A DNA stretch of 10,802 nucleotides, taken from the NCBI GenBank assembly GCA_003601785.1, contig PIYA01000017.1, positions 1 through 10,802 of the forward strand, in the 5' to 3' direction. The translations under genes were made by a program, and so were the position numbers. Of the stretch, positions 6,871 to 10,802 are shown in pieces (position 1 is the stretch's first letter; each line of letters starts with the position of its first letter). A model generated the notes under the pieces. It saw only the letters and a program-made list of their open reading frames with translations. It ran no database searches and was not told the origin of the DNA. Source of the DNA: Candidatus Bathyarchaeota archaeon (lineage in GTDB: Archaea; Thermoproteota; Bathyarchaeia; Bathyarchaeales; Bathycorpusculaceae).

Positions 6871-7474
6871 AGCTGACCTACACGTTCACACAACTTATTC
6901 ATATGATGCATCAATAAACCCGAAAACTCTGGTGGACAAGCTTTACGCACATCCATCCATCAAAGCTGTGGCTGTAACAGACCACAACACGGTTAGAGGC
7001 TATCACAAAGTGCGAAAACTCGCTTCCTCATACAAAAATGACATACTGATAATTCCAGGAGTTGAGATACGCACGATTAGTGGAGACCTAATAGTTTTAG
7101 GCGTTACAGAACTGCCTCCAACGCCATGGACCGTTGAAAACGTGGTTGATTTCGCAAGAGAAAACAACGGCTTAACAGTAGTTCCCCATCCTTACAGAGC
7201 CTTTGGTCTTGGCGATTCAGCCAGAAAATACGCTGTGGATGCGATAGAAATTTTAAACGGCACAACAAGCCATGCCCTCAACAAAATGGCTGAAAAATTA
7301 GCCAAAAGCATGAAACTGCCGGGTGTCGCCGGGAGCGATGCTCACACGGTTGACGAGTTATGGACCGTTTACACAGAGGTGCATGCTTCCACTCAAAGCG
7401 TTGACGATGTCTTAGAGGCTATAAAGCGAGGATTAGTGAAGGTTGGCTTAACTGGAAAGTCAATACATTTTTAA
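6863..7474 (+). CDS. PHP-domain metal-dependent phosphoesterase
   Basis: A 203-aa PHP-domain protein. It has all expected metal-ligand motifs in order: DLHVHT (His7, His9), TDHN (Asp40, His41), PGVEI (Glu68), VVPHP (His109) and AGSDAH (Asp159, His161). These build the trinuclear metal site of PHP phosphoesterases; relatives hydrolyse histidinol phosphate, nucleotides or RNA ends, and the substrate here cannot be told. TTG 6863 was chosen because it starts the protein right at the conserved first strand (IKADLHVHT). An alternative TTG at 6827 would add 12 residues of poor character copied from the overlapping tgtA frame. The overlap with tgtA is 8 bases (44 with the longer start), so the two are co-transcribed. 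The linkage hints at RNA or nucleotide metabolism but does not prove it. Confidence 0.85.
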   Translation: MIKADLHVHTTYSYDASINPKTLVDKLYAHPSIKAVAVTDHNTVRGYHKVRKLASSYKNDILIIPGVEIRTISGDLIVLGVTELPPTPWTVENVVDFARENNGLTVVPHPYRAFGLGDSARKYAVDAIEILNGTTSHALNKMAEKLAKSMKLPGVAGSDAHTVDELWTVYTEVHASTQSVDDVLEAIKRGLVKVGLTGKSIHF

Positions 7475-7477
7475 AAG
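7468..7477 (+). promoter_or_regulatory. Possible TATA element for the aCPSF2 gene
   Basis: TTTTTAAAAG overlaps the PHP stop codon. It lies about 45 bases upstream of the next ATG, predicting a start near 7498 and a leader of about 19 bases. It may be an internal promoter within a longer tgtA-to-protease transcript. Confidence 0.3.
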
Positions 7478-7516
7478 GGCTGAGAGCATGATTAGGCATT
7501 AGCGGATGAAAAGAAA

Positions 7517-8782
7517 ATGAGTCCATTACAAGTGAGATTTCTTGGCGGTACACGTGAGGTTGGAAGAATAGCGATAGCCGTGAAAACCCAGAAAACACAA
7601 GTTTTGCTTGAATACGGTGTCATGTTAAATCATGAACCTGGCTTTCCAATGCACATACCGCCAAAGGATGTTGACGCGATAATTTTAACGCATAGTCACC
7701 TTGACCATTCAGGTGCAATCCCAATATTCTACATTCACGGAAGAAAACCTCTATACGCGAACAAACTAACTATTGAACTAAACCAACTTTTAATTTCAGA
7801 CTTCATACATCTCTCCAGCTACTACCTTCCCTTTGAATACCTCGAACTGAAATCCATGATGAAAAACAGTAAACACGTAGACTTCGGGGTTAAACAGCAA
7901 ATCGGAGACATAACGTTCCAGCTGGTTAACGCCGGACACATCCCGGGAAGCGCTCAAATACTAGTTGAAGCCGAAGGTAAAAAACTACTTTACACAGGCG
8001 ACTTCAACACGGTAGACACAAAACTTCTTGAAGGAGCAAAAATGGAATTTGACGAATTAGACGCTGTGATAATTGAAAGCACCTATGCGGATGAAGACCA
8101 CACGGAACGTTCAGAACTGGAGAAACGCTTCGTAGAAGAAGTCACAAACGTGGTTGAAAACGGAGGAACAGTTCTAGTCCCCGCCTTCGGCGTTGGAAGG
8201 TCACAAGAAATCGCGTGTGTCCTAGCGGCACATCACTTTGAATATCCCGTTTTTCTCGACGGAATGGCTCGTGAAGCAAGCAGAATAATGATGAATTATC
8301 GAGAGTTTCTGAGAGACCCAAAACTGTTTATGGATGCCCTGCATTCCGTTGATTGGATTGAAAGCTGGCGAGACCGCAGAAAAGCAACGAAAAAACCAGG
8401 CGTGATAATTTCACCAGCCGGCATGCTTAAGGGCGGTCCATCAGTGTTTTACATTTCAAAGGTCGGTAAAAAAGCGCGGAACGGCGTCTTTCTTGTTAGT
8501 TATCAGATTCCAGGTACTCCTGGAAGACAATTGTTGGAAAAGGGTGTATGCCTTATTGATGGTAAAATGCGAAAAGTCAAGGCGCAGGTTAAACATTTCG
8601 ATTTTTCATCTCACTGTGGAGCAAGTGAACTTAAAGAGTCTGTGAAAAAACTGCGGGGAAACCCGAAAATTTACGTGGTTCACGGCGCGGAAGGCAACTG
8701 TGAACTCTTCGCGAAGTGGATAAAAAAGGAACTGAGCCTAGAGGCTACAGCGCCCAAAACAGGTGATACTATCGAGGTTTAA
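7517..8782 (+). CDS. Beta-CASP metallo-beta-lactamase-fold ribonuclease, aCPSF2 type
   Basis: A 421-aa metallo-beta-lactamase/beta-CASP nuclease, expected to cut or trim RNA using two zinc ions. Visible motifs are HSHLDH (59-64), the motif-3 His141 in AGHIPGS, Asp162 in TGDFN, motif A Glu187 in IESTY, motif B in HFDFSSH (360-366), and motif C His389 in VVHG. The beta-CASP insertion lies between motif A and motif B and includes VPAFGVGRSQE (221-231). There is no N-terminal KH region, so it is the short aCPSF2 form rather than the about 630-aa aCPSF1 involved in transcription termination. It also lacks the size and insertions of archaeal RNase J. Substrate and direction of cleavage are not decided by sequence. 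The next gene starts 10 bases after its stop. Confidence 0.9.
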   Translation: MSPLQVRFLGGTREVGRIAIAVKTQKTQVLLEYGVMLNHEPGFPMHIPPKDVDAIILTHSHLDHSGAIPIFYIHGRKPLYANKLTIELNQLLISDFIHLSSYYLPFEYLELKSMMKNSKHVDFGVKQQIGDITFQLVNAGHIPGSAQILVEAEGKKLLYTGDFNTVDTKLLEGAKMEFDELDAVIIESTYADEDHTERSELEKRFVEEVTNVVENGGTVLVPAFGVGRSQEIACVLAAHHFEYPVFLDGMAREASRIMMNYREFLRDPKLFMDALHSVDWIESWRDRRKATKKPGVIISPAGMLKGGPSVFYISKVGKKARNGVFLVSYQIPGTPGRQLLEKGVCLIDGKMRKVKAQVKHFDFSSHCGASELKESVKKLRGNPKIYVVHGAEGNCELFAKWIKKELSLEATAPKTGDTIEV

Positions 8783-8792
8783 GTGAAAAGAG

Positions 8793-9347
8793 ATGAAGAT
8801 TGGAATCTTGCCCATTGGACAACCAGTAAACGCGTCCGTGATAGGTAGGATTCAAGAGAGTCTAAAAATGATTTTTCCAAAAACCACATGCATCATCCTC
8901 GATAAGACCTTGCCTATACCCGAAGAAGCGTTTAACAAGGCACGACAACAATACAACTCAACAATCATATTAAACAGAATTCACGGATGCGCCGAAGAAC
9001 AGAAAGCCTTAGACAGAATTTTGGGAATAACGAACATAGACCTCTTTGTTCCTAACCTGAACTTTGTCTTCGGGGAGGCGGAATGCCCTGGAAAAGCAGC
9101 GCTTATCTCTTTAAAACGTCTTAAACCGGAGTTTTATGGAAAAACCGCAAACATCGATTTACTCGTTGAGAGAGGTACAAAAGAAGCTGTGCATGAAATC
9201 GGACACACACTAGGTTTAACTCATTGCCCTAACCCGTTCTGTGTTATGCATTTTTCCAACTCCATATTCGACACCGACACAAAGCAAAGCTTATTCTGCA
9301 ACCGATGCTACTTAAAAATTGAAAAAGCAGTGAACAACTTGAGGTAA
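8793..9347 (+). CDS. amzA: Archaemetzincin zinc metalloprotease
   Basis: A 184-aa archaemetzincin (peptidase family M54). The zinc-binding active site HEIGHTLGLTH spans residues 134-144 and is followed at once by Cys145 and the C-x4-C-x-M spacing (Cys150, Met152). A second CNRC pair (Cys169, Cys172) is also present. Archaemetzincins carry this extra four-Cys structural zinc site beside the catalytic zinc and the Met-turn. Length matches archaeal members. No signal peptide is visible, so the protein is cytoplasmic; natural substrates are not known. ATG 8793 is preceded by a weak GTGA-type Shine-Dalgarno at 8783-8786. The gene sits between the aCPSF2-like nuclease and the membrane protease, with gaps of 10 and 6 bases, so all three are probably one transcript. 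Confidence 0.94.
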   Translation: MKIGILPIGQPVNASVIGRIQESLKMIFPKTTCIILDKTLPIPEEAFNKARQQYNSTIILNRIHGCAEEQKALDRILGITNIDLFVPNLNFVFGEAECPGKAALISLKRLKPEFYGKTANIDLLVERGTKEAVHEIGHTLGLTHCPNPFCVMHFSNSIFDTDTKQSLFCNRCYLKIEKAVNNLR

Positions 9348-9353
9348 AATGCT

Positions 9354-10178
9354 TTGAGTGAAGAGTTCAAAGCTAGACCAGTACACTTGACACCTATATC
9401 ATTAAGTCTATTATTCGGCATCCTATGTACCTATCTCATTCTGCTATCTCCAACGGAACACTACAATGTTGCTCCGCTTCCTGAAGGTCTTTTCGGAGCC
9501 TTCGGCAACGCATGCTATTTCGTCATCCTCGTCGGAGTCGGCGCGACACTACTATACTTGCTTCTGAAAAATAAAAATCACAAAATGATAACGATCATTA
9601 CCGCTTTTGCCTTGACGACGGCGATTTTCACGCTTTCCTTCATCTACTTATTTGCAGCCTTTTCATTGTTTCCTTTTCCTTTCATGGAATTTGTCGCTCT
9701 AATCTTATCCGCATCCATAACGGCTCTGGCGGACTTTGCAATGTTTAAGATCCGCAGCAGAATCTGCAGCCTGATAGTTATCTCTTTAGGTGGTGCCCTC
9801 GGCGCGTTTTTAGGAACATCAATCCCAACCTTAAGCACTATTTTTATCCTGTGCTTCCTAGTCATCTACGATATGTTCGCCGTTTACCACGGGCCTGTCG
9901 GAAAAATTGCTCGCAACGGACTTGAAAAGCTTCACGGTTTAAGCTTCTCCTTCAAAAACATTCAGATGGGCTTGGGAGATCTAACCTTCTACTCCATGCT
10001 TTCCGGACACATGTTCATCAACTTTGGTTTTCTTTCATGTTCGGCTTCGGTAATTGGCATACTAGTCGGCTGCTTCTTATCTTTTAAAATGTTAGAAAAG
10101 AAAGGAATGCTTCCAGGCCTACCATTCCCAATAATTCTCGGTCTAACCCTAAGCCTCCTCGTAACGTTGCTCATTTAA
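9354..10178 (+). CDS. Presenilin-like A22 family intramembrane aspartic protease
   Basis: A 274-aa very hydrophobic protein with about nine predicted membrane segments, near residues 12-32, 48-71, 79-104, 108-129, 136-156, 159-178, 206-227, 228-246 and 254-273. The two catalytic Asp motifs of presenilin/signal-peptide-peptidase enzymes are present: YD (Tyr172-Asp173) and GLGD (206-209, Asp209). In the last segment LPGLPFPI (253-260) stands where presenilins have the PAL motif (LPALP), giving PGL here. It is expected to cut transmembrane helices inside the membrane. Archaeal homologues are known structurally, but their cellular substrates are not. TTG 9354 is supported by GAGGT at 9341-9345, 8 bases upstream and overlapping the amzA stop. 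It ends 5 bases from the convergent eL38 gene. Confidence 0.88.
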   Translation: MSEEFKARPVHLTPISLSLLFGILCTYLILLSPTEHYNVAPLPEGLFGAFGNACYFVILVGVGATLLYLLLKNKNHKMITIITAFALTTAIFTLSFIYLFAAFSLFPFPFMEFVALILSASITALADFAMFKIRSRICSLIVISLGGALGAFLGTSIPTLSTIFILCFLVIYDMFAVYHGPVGKIARNGLEKLHGLSFSFKNIQMGLGDLTFYSMLSGHMFINFGFLSCSASVIGILVGCFLSFKMLEKKGMLPGLPFPIILGLTLSLLVTLLI

Positions 10179-10183
10179 AATGT

Positions 10184-10378
10184 CTATATTTCTCGAATTT
10201 CACATCGAAGCTTCTTAATGATCTCTCCAGCCTTCACAGGATCAGCCTTCAAAGTGTAAAGCCTTCTTGCCGTGCGAAGCTTCAGCTTCACCACATCTTT
10301 AAGCCTCTTCACTATGCAGTAATCAGCCCTCTCGCTGATTTCCACAAACTTGTTGACGTCAAATATTTCCGCCGGCAT
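10184..10378 (-). CDS. rpl38e: Large-subunit ribosomal protein eL38
   Basis: A 64-aa basic protein starting MPAEIFDVNKFVEIS and containing KRLKDVVKLKLRTARRLYTL (24-43), the hallmark of eL38 (L38e), at normal length. eL38 is a small 50S protein shared by eukaryotes and part of the archaea, mostly TACK-side lineages, and absent from most Euryarchaeota. ATG 10378 was chosen by homology. The open frame continues upstream, without a stop, through the tRNA-Val gene, but that extension is not protein-like. A GTGAG Shine-Dalgarno-like run lies a few bases before the ATG. Because the tRNA lies only 47 bases upstream on the same strand and no good TATA box lies between, a shared tRNA-mRNA transcript is plausible. 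Confidence 0.9.
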   Translation of the reverse strand: MPAEIFDVNKFVEISERADYCIVKRLKDVVKLKLRTARRLYTLKADPVKAGEIIKKLRCEIREI

Positions 10379-10425
10379 TTTCTCACAGCGATAATCCTTG
10401 TTTTCACTCTTACTCTTATCTGTTT

Positions 10426-10502
10426 TGGTGGGCCGGGCCGGATTTGAACCGGCGACCCCCGCCGCGTGAGGGCGATGTCCTAACCAGCTAGACCACCGGC
10501 CC
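10426..10502 (-). tRNA. tRNA-Val (anticodon CAC) with encoded CCA
   Basis: Read on the minus strand, a complete cloverleaf forms. The acceptor GGGCCGG pairs with CCGGCCC (7 bp). The D arm is GTCT/GGAC with loop AGCTGGTTA. The anticodon arm is TCGCC/GGCGG with loop CTCACGC, placing CAC at 34-36 and reading GTG (Val). The variable loop is GGGTC. The T arm is GCCGG/CCGGC with loop TTCAAAT. The discriminator base is A73, as expected for Val. The 3' CCA is encoded (10426-10428). There is no intron. The 5' side is preceded by a run of Gs on the minus strand (10503-10509). Confidence 0.95.
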
Positions 10503-10516
10503 CCCCCCCTATTTAT

Positions 10517-10540
10517 CTTAAAAACTTGAGTTCCTTTATG
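10517..10540 (-). promoter_or_regulatory. Possible promoter region of tRNA-Val/eL38
   Basis: Two weak TATA-like elements lie upstream of the tRNA on the minus strand: TTTTTAAG at 10517-10524 and CATAAAGG at 10533-10540. The second has the better distance, predicting a start about 8 bases before the mature 5' end. Neither is strong. Confidence 0.3.
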
Positions 10541-10571
10541 TCTTTCGCAATGTTTCAAGTGGTATGAGTTG

Positions 10572-10586
10572 TGTAACATTGTTACA
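10572..10586. promoter_or_regulatory. 15-bp perfect palindrome, operator-like
   Basis: TGTAACA-T-TGTTACA is a perfect dyad with 7-bp arms around one central T. It lies 70 bases upstream of the tRNA-Val gene, in a non-coding gap. Its size and symmetry are those of a site for a dimeric winged-helix repressor, but no cognate regulator is visible in the window. Confidence 0.35.
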
Positions 10587-10618
10587 TAAGATTTTTCTAT
10601 AATATTGTTCTCAAACTT

Positions 10619-10699
10619 TAAATGGGGTGCTATAGGAAGAAGCAAGATTACAATTCTTCTTTTCTCCCTTCTCCTAGAGTCAAAATGCACCCCCATTTA
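10619..10699. repeat. Long imperfect inverted repeat in the right intergenic region
   Basis: TAAATGGGGTGC (10619-10630) is complementary to GCACCCCCATTTA (10687-10699) apart from one extra C. Inside it, TAGGA-A-GAAG (10633-10642) is complementary to CTTC-TCCTA (10668-10676) with one bulged base. Together they could fold into an extended hairpin with an asymmetric internal loop. No protein-like frame crosses it on either strand. It lies just downstream of the stop of the minus-strand gene at the window edge, so it may be a 3' processing or termination element, or a small RNA. Confidence 0.5.
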
Positions 10700-10716
10700 G
10701 ATTGTTGTCAAGGGTG

Positions 10717-10802
10717 CTAGAATTGATTTTCAACGATTACGTTCTTGATGTTTTTGACCCAGGGTATAAACGCCGCGTCTTCACGGAGCCATTTTAGTAG
10801 TT
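10717..10802 (-). CDS. C-terminal end of an unidentified protein (partial)
   Basis: The minus strand carries an open frame from the window edge to TAG at 10717-10719. It encodes 27 residues that begin LLKWLREDAAFIPWV and end NVIVENQF. The mixed hydrophobic and charged composition is protein-like and the frame stays open to the edge, so this is probably the 3' end of a real gene. I do not recognise the family from so short a tail. The first copy of a GCACCC repeat overlaps its stop codon on the minus strand. Confidence 0.5.
   Translation of the reverse strand, partial: LLKWLREDAAFIPWVKNIKNVIVENQF

Noticed and set aside
7475..7516. Possible C/D box guide RNA in the gap before the aCPSF2 gene
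   Set aside because: ATGATTA- and CTGA-like words occur but in the wrong order and spacing for C, D', C' and D boxes on either strand.
9644..9865. Minus-strand open frames within the presenilin homologue
   Set aside because: They are mirrored membrane-protein codons giving Arg/Lys/Ala-rich strings, without start signals or motifs.
10426..10502. tRNA-Val as an integration (att) site
   Set aside because: No second copy of the tRNA 3' end, integrase or foreign-looking gene is present in the window.
10379..10696. Upstream extension of the eL38 frame to a 170-residue protein
   Set aside because: The extension runs through the whole tRNA-Val gene and the inverted repeat without protein-like character; eL38 family length matches only the last 64 codons.
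1..10802. CRISPR array, insertion sequence or phage-like module
   Set aside because: No regularly spaced direct repeats, transposase, recombinase or structural phage gene is visible; the genes are housekeeping in character.

Overview
The window looks like a compact archaeal chromosome segment, most likely from the Thermoproteota/TACK side and plausibly a Bathyarchaeia-like lineage. Archaeal hallmarks seen directly are archaeosine tRNA-guanine transglycosylase, an Sm-like protein with a C-terminal extension, a beta-CASP nuclease of the aCPSF2 type, archaemetzincin, a presenilin-like A22 protease, a PAC2 protein, the small ribosomal protein eL38, TATA-like promoters with short leaders, and frequent TTG starts. 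eL38 is what leans the assignment away from Euryarchaeota; the lineage call is inference. Nothing resembles a phage, transposon, CRISPR array or other mobile island.

Layout. 1-686 (+): C-terminal part of a PfkB-family sugar kinase, cut by the window edge. 747-3394 (+): a two-gene operon with a 4-base overlap, phosphoglucosamine mutase-type GlmM followed by a bifunctional nucleotidyltransferase/acyltransferase of the GlmU/ST0452 type. Together they would turn glucosamine-6-P into UDP-GlcNAc. A terminator-like hairpin with a T tract follows. 3499-3921 (+): Sm-like protein resembling SmAP3. It is convergent with, and overlaps at the stop codons, a PAC2 protein (3918-4667, -). 4742-5051 (-): two tandem, clearly paralogous zinc-ribbon miniproteins of 57 and 44 aa, one base apart. 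5236-7474 (+): archaeal tgtA lacking a recognisable PUA tail, overlapped by a PHP-domain phosphoesterase. 7517-10178 (+): aCPSF2-like nuclease, archaemetzincin and presenilin-like protease, tightly spaced. 10184-10502 (-): tRNA-Val(CAC) with encoded CCA, followed by eL38. 10503-10716: intergenic DNA with a 15-bp perfect palindrome and a long, imperfect inverted repeat that has alternative pairings. 10717-10802 (-): the last 27 codons of an unidentified gene.

How the genes fit together. Apart from UDP-GlcNAc synthesis, the content is informational and quality-control housekeeping: tRNA modification (TgtA), RNA binding and decay (SmAP, aCPSF2), proteasome-related and membrane or metallo-proteolysis (PAC2, archaemetzincin, presenilin homologue), and translation (eL38, tRNA-Val). 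The least explained items are the paired zinc-ribbon miniproteins, the PAC2 C-terminal W-F-I tail, the PGL variant of the presenilin PAL motif, and the structured intergenic element near the right end.
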